Positions 50,864 to 59,939 of a stretch of DNA of 64,000 bases are shown in pieces. Position 1 is the stretch's first letter, and each line of letters begins with the position of its first letter. The translations under genes were made by a program, and so were the position numbers. The notes under the pieces were generated by a model. The model saw nothing but the letters and a program-made list of their open reading frames with translations. It had not been told where the DNA came from and made no database searches. The DNA comes from Burkholderiaceae bacterium (lineage in GTDB: Bacteria; Pseudomonadota; Gammaproteobacteria; Burkholderiales; Burkholderiaceae_C), in assembly GCA_017992055.1 (NCBI GenBank), contig JAGOPK010000002.1, positions 248,001 to 312,000 on the forward strand. Reading direction: 5' to 3'.

Positions 50864-51133
50864 ATGACCTCCAATGCTCCAATCGAAGAAAGCCAGCGCC
50901 TGCTGGACCAGCAGCCGGCCTCACGCTGGGTCAGCGCCGGCAGCGGCCTGTGGGTGGCCAGCGGCTCGGTGCTGGTGCAACTGCCGCCACTGGCGCTGGA
51001 AGGCCATGGCGGACCGGCGGCGCCGCTGCGTCTGCACTGCGGCATGGGCCTGGTGCTGCCGCGCACCGGCTGGGTGCGGCTGCAAGCCCGTGGCGATGCG
51101 CGCGTGCTGTGGCGCCGCCACGCGGCCGGCTGA
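50864..51133 (+). CDS. Small DUF2917-like protein
   Basis: An 89-residue protein divergent from the MocR gene. The pattern WVSAGSGLWVASGSVLVQLPP...LHCGMGLVLPRTGWVRLQARGDARVLWRR is an all-beta, cupin-like alternation reminiscent of DUF2917. Genes of this kind often sit beside MocR regulators in Burkholderiales, and regulation by that neighbour is likely. Function unknown. The ATG at 50864 is the first suitable start before the conserved region. Confidence 0.6.
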   Translation: MTSNAPIEESQRLLDQQPASRWVSAGSGLWVASGSVLVQLPPLALEGHGGPAAPLRLHCGMGLVLPRTGWVRLQARGDARVLWRRHAAG

Positions 51134-51179
51134 GAGCTTGACAAGCCGGCCGGCCAGGCTTGAGCGCACGCGCCGATTC

Positions 51180-51197
51180 ATGTAGCCTGCACTACAT
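51180..51197. promoter_or_regulatory. TetR-type operator before the enamidase gene
   Basis: ATGTAGC-CTGC-ACTACAT has the same 7-4-7 layout and near-identical arms as the site at 47632. A TTGAGC-N17-TAGCCT promoter candidate (51156-51184) would overlap it at the -10, fitting repression. It ends 27 bases before the enamidase ATG. Confidence 0.7.
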
Positions 51198-51224
51198 CAA
51201 CAATCGTCGCAGGAGCGTCAGAGC

Positions 51225-52415
51225 ATGGCCGAAGTCGCAGCCGGGGCAAAGTCCGGCAAGGTGGTGATCCGCAACATCGGGCTGTTGCTGTCCGGCGATC
51301 TGGAGCGGCCCATCCTGGACGCCGACTGCATCGTGGTGATGGATGGCGTGATCACCGCCGTCGGCAAGGAGAAGGACTGCGACACCGCCCAGCCCACCAC
51401 GCTGATCGACGCCCGCGGCAGCTGCGTCTGCCCGGGCCTGATCGACAGCCATGTGCACCCGGTGTTCGGCGACTGGACGCCGCGGCAGAACCAGATCGGC
51501 TGGATCGACAGCACCATGAACGGCGGCGTGACGACGATGATCTCGGCCGGCGAGGTGCACCTGCCCGGCCGGCCGAAAGACATCGTCGGCCTGAAGGCCC
51601 TGGCCATCACCGCCCAGCGCGCCTTCGACAACTTCCGCCCCGGCGGCGTCAAGGTGGTGGCCGGCGCGCCGGTGATCGAGAAGGGCATGGTCGAGAGCGA
51701 CTTTGCCGAACTGGCCGGCGCCGGCGTCAAGCTGCTGGGTGAAGTGGGCCTGGGCTCGGTGAAGGCGGGCTATGAAGCCAAGGAAATGGTCGCCTGGGCG
51801 CGCAAGCATGGCATCCAGAGCACCATCCACACCGGCGGCCCCAGCATCCCCGGCTCGGGCCTGATCGACAAGGACGTGGTGCTGGAGGCCGATGCCGACG
51901 TCATCGGCCACATCAACGGCGGCCACACCAGCCTGCCCGAACGCGATGTGTGCACGCTGTGCGAGAAAAGCAGCCGCGCGATCGAGATCGTGCACAACGG
52001 CAACGAGCGCGTGGCCATCGCCGCGGCCCAGGCGGCGCTGCAGCTGAAGTGTCCGCACCGCGTGATCCTGGGCACCGACGGGCCGGCCGGCTCGGGCGTG
52101 CAGCCTCTGGGCATGCTGCGGCTGATCGCCCTGCTGTCCAGCCTGGGCGGCATCCCGGCCGAGCTGGTGTTCTGCTTTGCCACCGGCAACACGGCCAGGA
52201 TCCGCTCGCTGAACTGCGGCCTGATCGAGGTCGGCCGCGACGCCGACTTCGTGTTCATGGACCGCGCCCAGCACACCGCCGGCAAGACCCTGCTGGAGAG
52301 CGTTCAGCTCGGCGACATTCCCGGCGTGGGCATGGTCATGATCGACGGCATCGTGCGCGCCGGCCGCAGCCGCAATACGCCTCCCGCCACCGAGGTGCCG
52401 GTGGTCGTCGCCTGA
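51225..52415 (+). CDS. Enamidase-like amidohydrolase
   Basis: A 396-residue amidohydrolase closely resembling Eubacterium barkeri enamidase (recalled similarity: the HGGVTTMISAG, PGRPKD, PAGVKV and SRNTPPA segments all recur here). The enamidase opens 1,4,5,6-tetrahydro-6-oxonicotinate to 2-formylglutarate and ammonia. Metal ligands are visible as DSHVHP, GEVGLG, IHTGGPS, HINGGHTS and the Asp in GTDGPAG. It stands 27 bases after a copy of the reductase operator, and catalyses the step after 6-hydroxynicotinate reductase. Confidence 0.87.
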   Translation: MAEVAAGAKSGKVVIRNIGLLLSGDLERPILDADCIVVMDGVITAVGKEKDCDTAQPTTLIDARGSCVCPGLIDSHVHPVFGDWTPRQNQIGWIDSTMNGGVTTMISAGEVHLPGRPKDIVGLKALAITAQRAFDNFRPGGVKVVAGAPVIEKGMVESDFAELAGAGVKLLGEVGLGSVKAGYEAKEMVAWARKHGIQSTIHTGGPSIPGSGLIDKDVVLEADADVIGHINGGHTSLPERDVCTLCEKSSRAIEIVHNGNERVAIAAAQAALQLKCPHRVILGTDGPAGSGVQPLGMLRLIALLSSLGGIPAELVFCFATGNTARIRSLNCGLIEVGRDADFVFMDRAQHTAGKTLLESVQLGDIPGVGMVMIDGIVRAGRSRNTPPATEVPVVVA

Positions 52416-52419
52416 CGCC

Positions 52420-53184
52420 CTACTCCAGCACCAGCCCGCCCAGGTGGCCCAGGCTGCGGCCCTGGGTGTTGTCGGCATCGGCGCCCACGCCGATACCGAT
52501 CAGCGGCGGCACGGTCTCGGTCTCGTCGCCGAACAGGCGCAGGTAGTCGGCCACGATGTCGCGGCGCTCGGACTGCCACTGGTGCAGCGCGGCCTCGGGC
52601 CCGCGCAGCACGATGGTGCGGATGCGCCGCGTGAAGGCATTGGGCAGGGCCGTGCCCGGCGCCAGCTGGCTGTCCCAGACATAACAGACGCTGGCCGCGG
52701 GCAGCGGCTCCTCGCTCATGCCGCGCAGCATGCGCAGCACCTGGCGCTCGACAAAGGGCACGGCGCCCAGCGGCTCGTCGAAGAAGGCGCAGACCTTCAG
52801 CGGGCTGTCGTCGCCGTCCTTGCGCCGCAGGTCGGTGCCGGCCAGCGGCTCGTCCAGGCGCCAGCGCCAGCTCAGCCAGCGCGCACTGGTGTGGGCCGGC
52901 ACCGCATGCACCAGGTTGCCGTAGGAGCGCTCGGCCTCGATGCGCAGCACACGCTCGCCGTCCAGCTGCACCAGGCGGAAGCGGGTGAAGGGCTTGGCCT
53001 GGCGTGGCAGGCCGGCCACATGCCAGGGCGCGGGCGGCTGCTCGGCGGTGCCACCGGTCAGCGCATTCAGCCAGGGGCCGGCGGCCAGAACCTCGGGCGC
53101 CAGCCAGGCCAGTGCAGCGATGCTGGCCAGACAGAACATCGCCATCCAGGCGGCGGCAGAGCATTGGCGGGGGGTGGGCATCAT
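52420..53184 (-). CDS. DUF3047 secreted protein
   Basis: A 254-residue protein. An N-terminal hydrophobic segment (AMFCLASIAALAWLAPEVLA) indicates export. The body matches DUF3047: RLVQLDGERVLRIEAERSYGNLVHAV, WLSWRWRLDEPLAGTDLRRKDGDDSPLKVCAFFD and VCYVWDSQLAPGTALPNAFTRRIRTIVLRG. No biochemical role is known for the family. An in-frame upstream Met (53262) would add a second hydrophobic stretch but overlaps the divergent hydrolase start. It converges on the enamidase gene with a 4-base gap. Confidence 0.8.
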   Translation of the reverse strand: MMPTPRQCSAAAWMAMFCLASIAALAWLAPEVLAAGPWLNALTGGTAEQPPAPWHVAGLPRQAKPFTRFRLVQLDGERVLRIEAERSYGNLVHAVPAHTSARWLSWRWRLDEPLAGTDLRRKDGDDSPLKVCAFFDEPLGAVPFVERQVLRMLRGMSEEPLPAASVCYVWDSQLAPGTALPNAFTRRIRTIVLRGPEAALHQWQSERRDIVADYLRLFGDETETVPPLIGIGVGADADNTQGRSLGHLGGLVLE

Positions 53185-53260
53185 CGCCCGGTGATGATCG
53201 CCCAAAGCCAAGCACAATGCGCCGGCCAGCCATCCCCTAAGCCACAGCAGAAAGTTGCGC

Positions 53261-54109
53261 ATGCAGATCGTCGAGACCCTCGATGTCCAGGGCTGCCAGG
53301 TGCGCATCGACGGCCATGGCGCCGACACCCTGCTGATGCTGCATGGCTGGCCCGATACGCTGCGGCTGTGGGACGGCCTGGTCGACCGGCTGCGCCAGCG
53401 CCTGGACAGCAGCCACCGCTGCGTGCGCTTCACGCTGCCGGGCTTCGAGCCCGGCGCCGCGCGCGATGCGGCCTCGGTCGAGCGCATCGTCGCGCTGATG
53501 GCGGCGATCGCCGAGCGGGTCAGCCCGGACCGCCCGCTGACCCTGGTGCTGCACGACTGGGGCTGCCTGTTCGGCTATGCCTTTGCCCAGCGCCATCCGC
53601 AGCGCGTGGCGCGCATCGTGGCCATCGACATCGGCGATGCCGGCTCGCCGGCCCATCTGCGCAGCCTGGGCTGGCGCGCCAAGCTGGGCGTGGCCGGCTA
53701 CCAGCTGTGGCTGGCCCTGGCCTGGCGCCTGGCCGGCCTGCGGCCGGCCCTGGGCGACCGCATGGCGCGGGCCATGGCGCGCTGGCTGCGCTGCCCCACG
53801 CCGGCCGACCAGGTGCATGCCGGCCAGTGCTACCCCTATGACATGGCCTGGACCGGCTCGCAGGGCGGGCTGCGCCGCATCCGCCCGCCCGAGCCCCAGG
53901 CCGCGCACAGTCCGCCGATGCTGTATGCCTTCGGCCGGCGCAAGCCCTTCCAGTTCCACAGCCGCGACTGGGCCCAGCGCCTGGCGGCGCAGCCGGGCAA
54001 CCGCGTGCAGCCGATGGCCACCGGCCACTGGGTGATGGTCGAGCAGCCCGAGGCCCTGGCCCAGGCCATGGCCGACTGGCTGGCGCCCAAGGCCTTGGCC
54101 GCGGCCTGA
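53261..54109 (+). CDS. Alpha/beta hydrolase with Asp nucleophile (epoxide hydrolase / dehalogenase type)
   Basis: A 282-residue alpha/beta-hydrolase. MLHGWPDTLRLWDGL gives the oxyanion HGWPD motif. LVLHDWGCLFGYAFA places Asp in the nucleophile elbow, as in epoxide hydrolases and haloalkane dehalogenases. GHWVMVEQPEALAQAM provides the catalytic His. A TTG at 53255 is an alternative start. Substrate cannot be read. It is followed closely by a convergent Nudix gene. Confidence 0.85.
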   Translation: MQIVETLDVQGCQVRIDGHGADTLLMLHGWPDTLRLWDGLVDRLRQRLDSSHRCVRFTLPGFEPGAARDAASVERIVALMAAIAERVSPDRPLTLVLHDWGCLFGYAFAQRHPQRVARIVAIDIGDAGSPAHLRSLGWRAKLGVAGYQLWLALAWRLAGLRPALGDRMARAMARWLRCPTPADQVHAGQCYPYDMAWTGSQGGLRRIRPPEPQAAHSPPMLYAFGRRKPFQFHSRDWAQRLAAQPGNRVQPMATGHWVMVEQPEALAQAMADWLAPKALAAA

Positions 54110-54115
54110 GGGGTT

Positions 54116-54793
54116 TCATTTCCAGGCGAAGCGCGGCTGCTCGTAGTGGCCCACGCGCGTGGGCCGGCCCAGCAGGCAGACCTCGCGGAACTGGTAGATC
54201 AGGGCCGCAGTGGGCGCGGCGATCCAGCTGCGGCCCACCGGCATCTTCAGCACCGGATGCTCGCTGCCGGCCAGCGGCTCCAGCAGCGGCGCGTCCTCGC
54301 GCAGAAACTCGGCCAGGCGGATGCGGTGGATGCTGGCCACCTCGGCCGGATTGGGCTGCAGCTGCGCGGCCACGCCGGCCCACAGCACCACCGGCGTGAT
54401 GGCATAGCCCGAGCGGGTGACAAAGTCGTCCAGCCGGCCCAGCACGGCCTCGACCGGCAGGTCCAGGCCCACTTCCTCCAGCAGCTCGCGGCGCACCGTG
54501 TCCTCGGCCGTCTCGCCGGAGTCGCAGCGGCCGCCGGGCAGCGCCCACTGGCCGGCATGGCCGCGCAGCGTGGCGGCGCGCCGGGTCAGGATCAGCGCCG
54601 CGGCTGCGCTCCAGCCGTCCCTGGCGCGTGGCCGTTCCAGGCCGGCGACACGGGCGCCGCGGCCTTCGTCGGCAATCGCCAGGGCCACGGCCGCCTGCTT
54701 GACGGCCGGGCCTTGCCGGGCATCGTGGGCCTGGCGCGGCCAGGCCGCCAGGCGCTGCTGCACCAGCTGCTGCAGGGCGGCGTCGCGCTGCAT
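54116..54793 (-). CDS. Nudix hydrolase, CoA-pyrophosphatase-like
   Basis: A 225-residue Nudix protein with the intact box GRCDSGETAEDTVRRELLEEVGL. The region before it (AAALILTRRAATLRGHAGQWALPGG) is typical of NudL/CoA pyrophosphatases, which cleave the diphosphate of CoA and acyl-CoA. A variable N-terminal extension of about 55 residues is present. It starts 10 bases after the crotonase gene and is probably co-transcribed. Confidence 0.85.
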   Translation of the reverse strand: MQRDAALQQLVQQRLAAWPRQAHDARQGPAVKQAAVALAIADEGRGARVAGLERPRARDGWSAAAALILTRRAATLRGHAGQWALPGGRCDSGETAEDTVRRELLEEVGLDLPVEAVLGRLDDFVTRSGYAITPVVLWAGVAAQLQPNPAEVASIHRIRLAEFLREDAPLLEPLAGSEHPVLKMPVGRSWIAAPTAALIYQFREVCLLGRPTRVGHYEQPRFAWK

Positions 54794-54803
54794 GCCGTGA
54801 GCG

Positions 54804-55640
54804 TCAGTCCTTGAACTGCGGCGCGCGCTTTTCCAGGTTGGCCATCACCGCCTCCACCTGGTGGGGCGCGCCCATCAGCGCCACCTGCTCGTCGCTCTCG
54901 GCCTGCAGCACGGCGCCGGCGCTGTCGTCCAGCGTGCGGCCGGCCAGGTTCATCAGCCGCTTGGCGGCGCGCAGTGCGCTGGGGCTGCGCTGGGCCATGG
55001 CCGCGGCCAGGGCACGCGCCTCGGCCAGCGGATCGGCGGCCACGCGCGTGGCCAGGCCCAGGGCCACGGCCTCGTCGCCGCGCACCTCGCGGCCGGTGTA
55101 GGTGAGCTCGCGCACATGGTCGTCGCGCACCAGGCCGCGCAGCAGGGCCACGCCGGCCATGTCGGGCACCAGGCCCCACTTGATCTCCATCACGCTCATG
55201 CGCGCCTCGGGCGCGATCAGGCGGATGTCGGCGCCCAGCGCCAGCTGCAGGCCGCCGCCGAAGGCCACGCCCTGCACCGCGGCGATCACCGGCACCGGCA
55301 GCTCGCGCCAGCCCAGGCCCAGGTACTGGGCCGAGTTGGCCAGGCCATGGGTGCGCGGACGCAGGTCGCGCACACCGCCATCGGCGCCGGCGGCGATCTT
55401 GGAGAAGCGGCCCATGTCCAGGCCGGCGCAGAAGGCCCGGCCCTCGCCGTGCAGCACCACGGCGCGCAGGCCCGGCAGGTCCTTCAGCCGGTCGATGCTG
55501 CGGGCGATGGCATCGAACATGGCCTGGTCCAGCGCATTCATCTTGTCGGCGCGGCTCAGGCAGACCTCGGCCACGCCCTGCGCGTCCAGGCTCAGGCGCA
55601 CGCGGCTGGGGTCGATGTCGGCTTGCAGATCGGGGCTCAT
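54804..55640 (-). CDS. Enoyl-CoA hydratase/isomerase (crotonase) family protein
   Basis: A 278-residue crotonase. The oxyanion-hole segments GEGRAFCAGLDM and GVAFGGGLQLALGADIRL are present. VMEIKWGLVPDMAGVALL carries one acidic residue of the active-site region. The exact reaction (hydratase, isomerase or other) is undetermined. The ATG at 55640 was chosen because it begins MSPDLQADIDPSRVRLSLDAQGVAEV; an upstream extension to 55793 is not conserved in character. Confidence 0.86.
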   Translation of the reverse strand: MSPDLQADIDPSRVRLSLDAQGVAEVCLSRADKMNALDQAMFDAIARSIDRLKDLPGLRAVVLHGEGRAFCAGLDMGRFSKIAAGADGGVRDLRPRTHGLANSAQYLGLGWRELPVPVIAAVQGVAFGGGLQLALGADIRLIAPEARMSVMEIKWGLVPDMAGVALLRGLVRDDHVRELTYTGREVRGDEAVALGLATRVAADPLAEARALAAAMAQRSPSALRAAKRLMNLAGRTLDDSAGAVLQAESDEQVALMGAPHQVEAVMANLEKRAPQFKD

Positions 55641-55710
55641 GCGGGTCTCCGGCGGGGCTGTGGTTTCAGACCATTCTGCCCAGCGCCCCGCGGCGCCGCT
55701 GTCGCGCAGG

Positions 55711-55737
55711 TTCAGCCGCTTCAGCCGCTTCAGCCGG
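55711..55737. repeat. 9-bp unit repeated three times at the end of the ArsC-like gene
   Basis: TTCAGCCG(C/G) occurs in tandem at 55711-55719, 55720-55728 and 55729-55737. On the minus strand every unit contains a TGA in the same frame, so the ArsC-like stop codon is followed by two further in-frame stops. Confidence 0.7.
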
Positions 55738-56083
55738 TGTGGCGCCCGAACTCCGCCGCCTCGAAGCCCACGGTGATGGCACCGTCGGCCCACTCGACCA
55801 CCGGCCGCTTGATGACGCTGGACTGGGCCAGCATCAGCGCGCGCGCGCCGGCCGCATCGGCGGCGCTGGCCTGGGCCGCGGCATCGAGCTTGCGCCAGGT
55901 CGTGCCCTGGCGGTTGAGCATGCGCTGCCAGCCGGCGGCGGCGATCCAGGCGTCCAGCCGCTCGGCCGGCACGCCGGACTTCTTGAAGTCGTGGAACTGC
56001 ACGGCCACGCCATGTTCGGCCAGCCAGGCGCGGGCGCGCTTGACGGTGTCGCAGTTGGGGATGCCGTAGAGCGTGGTGGTCAT
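55730..56083 (-). CDS. ArsC/Spx-superfamily protein (YffB type)
   Basis: A 117-residue thioredoxin-fold protein starting MTTTLYGIPNCDTVKRARAWLAEHGVAVQFHDFKKSGV, the YffB subgroup signature with a single Cys. The C-terminal KRPVVEW segment is conserved in ArsC-like proteins. Most members of this group are glutathione-dependent reductases of unknown substrate rather than true arsenate reductases. It follows the BamE-like gene by 10 bases. Confidence 0.85.
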   Translation of the reverse strand: MTTTLYGIPNCDTVKRARAWLAEHGVAVQFHDFKKSGVPAERLDAWIAAAGWQRMLNRQGTTWRKLDAAAQASAADAAGARALMLAQSSVIKRPVVEWADGAITVGFEAAEFGRHTG

Positions 56084-56093
56084 GGCCAGCCCC

Positions 56094-56609
56094 TCACTGC
56101 GACACATCGCAGGCCGGATCGGGCAGCTCGGCGCCACCCTGGATCACCCGGCCCAGCGGCGACAGCGTGACCGCGAAGATCAGGCATTCGTAGGTGGGAA
56201 AGCGCCAGTACCAGGTCTGGCGGTCCTGGTATTCGCGCTGCATCTTGCCGGGCCGGCCCAGCAGCAGGGTCAGCTCCTGGGCCGTCATGCCGTTGCGCAC
56301 CTCGGCAAAGCGGCGCGGGTTGAGCACCTGCTCCACCGCGCTGATGCGGCCGGCACCATCCAGGTCGACCATCCAGGTCTGGTGGCCCAGCGGGCCCTTG
56401 GCAAATTCCAGCCGCGTGCCGCCCTGAGGCAGCGTGTAGCGGTTGGTCAGCGGGCCCAGCTCGGCCACGGCCGCGGCCTCGTCCTGGCCCGGCCTGAGCT
56501 TGGGCGTGGCCAGATCGGCAGGACGGGGAACGCCGGCGCAGCCGGCCAGCAGGCCGGCCACGGCCAGCGACAGGGTCAGCGGCGGGGCCAGGCGGCGAAA
56601 GAGGTTCAT
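56094..56609 (-). CDS. SmpA/OmlA (BamE-like) lipoprotein
   Basis: A 171-residue outer-membrane lipoprotein. MNLFRRLAPPLTLSLAVAGLLAGC ends with lipobox Cys24. Two BamE-like repeats are recognisable, the second as RFAEVRNGMTAQELTLLLGRPGKM, then WYWRFPTYECLIFAVTLSPLGRVI. It may be a variant of the outer-membrane assembly factor. Extra in-frame ATGs at 56618, 56627 and 56630 precede the one chosen, which gives a normal-length signal peptide. Confidence 0.78.
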   Translation of the reverse strand: MNLFRRLAPPLTLSLAVAGLLAGCAGVPRPADLATPKLRPGQDEAAAVAELGPLTNRYTLPQGGTRLEFAKGPLGHQTWMVDLDGAGRISAVEQVLNPRRFAEVRNGMTAQELTLLLGRPGKMQREYQDRQTWYWRFPTYECLIFAVTLSPLGRVIQGGAELPDPACDVSQ

Positions 56610-56662
56610 CACATGCATGACCCGCATCATCGCGCATCGCGGCGCCCTGCCCATGCCGCACA

Positions 56663-57873
56663 TCACTCGTGGCGCAGGGCCTCGATGGGATTGAGCCGCG
56701 CCGCCCGCCGCGCCGGAAAGAAGCCGAACACCATGCCGATGGCCGCCGAGAAGCCGAAGGCCAGCAGGTTGATCTGCGCATCGAAGGCATAGGGCAGGTT
56801 CAGCACGCTGGCCAGGCCCAGGCTGGCCAGCGTGGCCAGCGCAATGCCCAGCAGGCCGCCAAAGGCCGACAGCACCACCGCCTCGATCAGGAACTGCAGC
56901 AGCACCTCGCGCTCGAGTGCGCCGATGGCCAGGCGGATGCCGATCTCGCGCGTGCGCTCGGTCACCGACACCAGCATGATGTTCATGATGCCGATGCCGC
57001 CCACCAGCAGGCTGACCGCGGCCACCGCGCCCAGCAGCGTGGTCATGGTGCGGATGGTGCCCGACAGGGTCTCGGCCAGCTGCTTGGTGTCGAGCACGTT
57101 GAAGTCGTCGTTCTTGCCGTCGCTGATCTTGCGCCGCTCGCGCATCAGCTGCTCGATCTGCGCCTTGACGCGCTCGGTGCCGTCGGCGCTGGCCGCCGAG
57201 ACCATGATGCTGCCGATGTCGGTGCTGCCGGTCAGGCGGCGCTGGGCGGTGCGCAGCGGCAGCGCCACCAGGTCGTCCTGGTCGTTGCCCATCGCGCCCT
57301 GGCCCTTGGCGCCGAGCAGGCCGATGACCTCGCAGCTGAAGTCGCGGATGCGCAGCTCGCTGCCCAGCACGGCCTGGCCCTGGCCCGGGAACAGCTCGCG
57401 CCGCACGCGGTCGCCCAGCAGGCAGACGGCGCGGCCCGAGCGCAGCTCGGCATCGCTGAACAGCCGGCCGGCCGACAGCGTCCAGTTGGCGGCGGCAAAC
57501 CATTCGTTGGTCACGCCATTGGCCTGGGTGCTCCAGTTGCGCGCCGCGGCCACCGCGGTGACGGCCTTGCTGACGGTGGGCGCCACCGCGGCCAGGCCGG
57601 CGATCTGCTGGACGATGGCCTCGGCGTCGGCGGGCTTCAATGGCGGCGCGCCCTGGCTGCTGCCGGGCCCGGGACGCTGGCCCGAGCGCAGGATCAGCAG
57701 GTTGCTGCCCAGGCTGGAGATCTGCGTGGCCACCGAGGCGGTGGCGCCGTTGCCCAGCGTGACCATGGTGATCACCGCGGCCACGCCGATGACGATGCCC
57801 AGCGTGGTCAGCACCGAGCGCAGCAGGTTGCGGCGGATGGCGCGCAGCGCCAGCAGCAGCGTGCTCCACAGCA

Positions 57874-57874
<1 letters not shown>
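56663..57874 (-). CDS. MacB-type ABC permease
   Basis: A 403-residue FtsX/MacB membrane protein: one N-terminal helix ([26 protein letters not shown]), a large periplasmic domain (residues about 50-270), and three C-terminal helices (ending [26 protein letters not shown]). In E. coli MacB the ATPase is fused; here it is a separate gene overlapping by 1 base (TGATG). It works with the adjacent HlyD-type adaptor and outer-membrane factor to export a substrate that cannot be read from sequence. Confidence 0.9.
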
Positions 57875-58607
<733 letters not shown>

Positions 58608-58611
<4 letters not shown>

Positions 58612-59939
58612 CGCTTGGCCTCGATGGCTTCGGTGATCACCGCCTGGCCGGCCTGCAGCGCGCCGCCGGTGATCTGCGTCAGCTTGCCGTCGCTGGCACC
58701 CACGGTCACCGCCACCGGCTGCGGCCGGCCCTGGGCATCCAGCACCCAGACCTGCTGGTTGGCGCCACGCGCCGGCTTGGCCGCCGCGGCATTGCGCGGC
58801 GTGCCGAAGCCGCCCGGCGGCCGCGGCATCAGGCTGCCGATGACGCTGTTGCGGCTGCCCGAGGCGGGCTGGGATGCGGCGGCCGCCGCCGGCGGGCTCC
58901 AGCGCAGCGCCGCATTGGGCACGCGCAGCACGCTGTCGCGCTGCAGCGTGATGATCTCGGCGGTGGCCGTCATGCCCGGGCGCAGGCTCAGGTCGCTGTT
59001 GTCCACCGCCAGCTGCGTGGCATAGGAGACGACGTTGTTGGTGGTGGTCGCGCCCAGGCCCACGCGCAGGATGGTCGCCGGATAGCGCCGGTCGGCATGG
59101 GCATCGACGCTGAAGCTGGCCTTCTGGCCGGCCTGCACCTGGCCGACGTCGGCCTCGTCGACATTCACCACCAGGCGCATCTGCGCCAGGTTCTCGGCCA
59201 GCGTGAACAGCGTCGGCGCCTGCAGCGAGGCGGCCACGGTCTGGCCCGGCTCGACCTTGCGCGCCAGCACCACGCCGTCGATCGGCGAGCGGATCACCGC
59301 CTTGTCGAGGTTGGTGCGGTCCGAGCGCAGCGTGGCCTGGGCCTGGCGCACGGCGGCCTGGGCCGCGACCTCGGCGGCCTCGGCGCGGGCCAGCGTGGCC
59401 TCGGCCGTGCTCAGCTCGGCCGCGGCCGGCAGCTGGCCGGCGGACAGCCGCGCCACATGGCGCAGCCGGTCCAGCGCCACGCGCGCCTCGGCCGTGCTGG
59501 TGCGGGCCTGCAGCAGCTGGGCCTCGGCCTGGGCCAGCGCGGCCGAGCTGCGGGCCACGGTGTCGGCCAGCTTGGCCGTGTCCAGCCGTGCCAGCACCTG
59601 GCCCTTCTTGACGCGGTCGTTGTCGTCGACCAGCACCTCGGTGACCGTGCCCGACTGCTCGCTGCCCACGTCGACCTGGTTCACCGGCTCCAGGTTGCCG
59701 GTGGCCGAGACGCTGACCGTCAGCGGCCCCATGCTGGCCGGCGTGCTGCGGTACTGCGGCGTCGGCGCGGCCTCGTTGGAGCGCCAGGCCAGCCAGCCAG
59801 CCAGGCCCAGGCCGGCCAGCAGCACGGCCGCCAGCGGCAGACGCCAGCCACGCAGCGCTCCGCCACGGCCTGCGCCGCCAACTATGCCGGCCACGTCATC
59901 GGCCTCGGCGGTGGGCGATTGGGACACGGGCTGACTCAT
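58608..59939 (-). CDS. HlyD/MacA-type periplasmic adaptor
   Basis: A 443-residue membrane-fusion protein with an N-terminal anchor ([19 protein letters not shown]). It has a lipoyl domain split by a helical hairpin ([40 protein letters not shown] and [22 protein letters not shown]), and a beta-barrel region ([19 protein letters not shown]). These resemble MacA. It links the inner-membrane ABC pump to the outer-membrane factor encoded upstream, whose stop overlaps its ATG. Confidence 0.92.
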
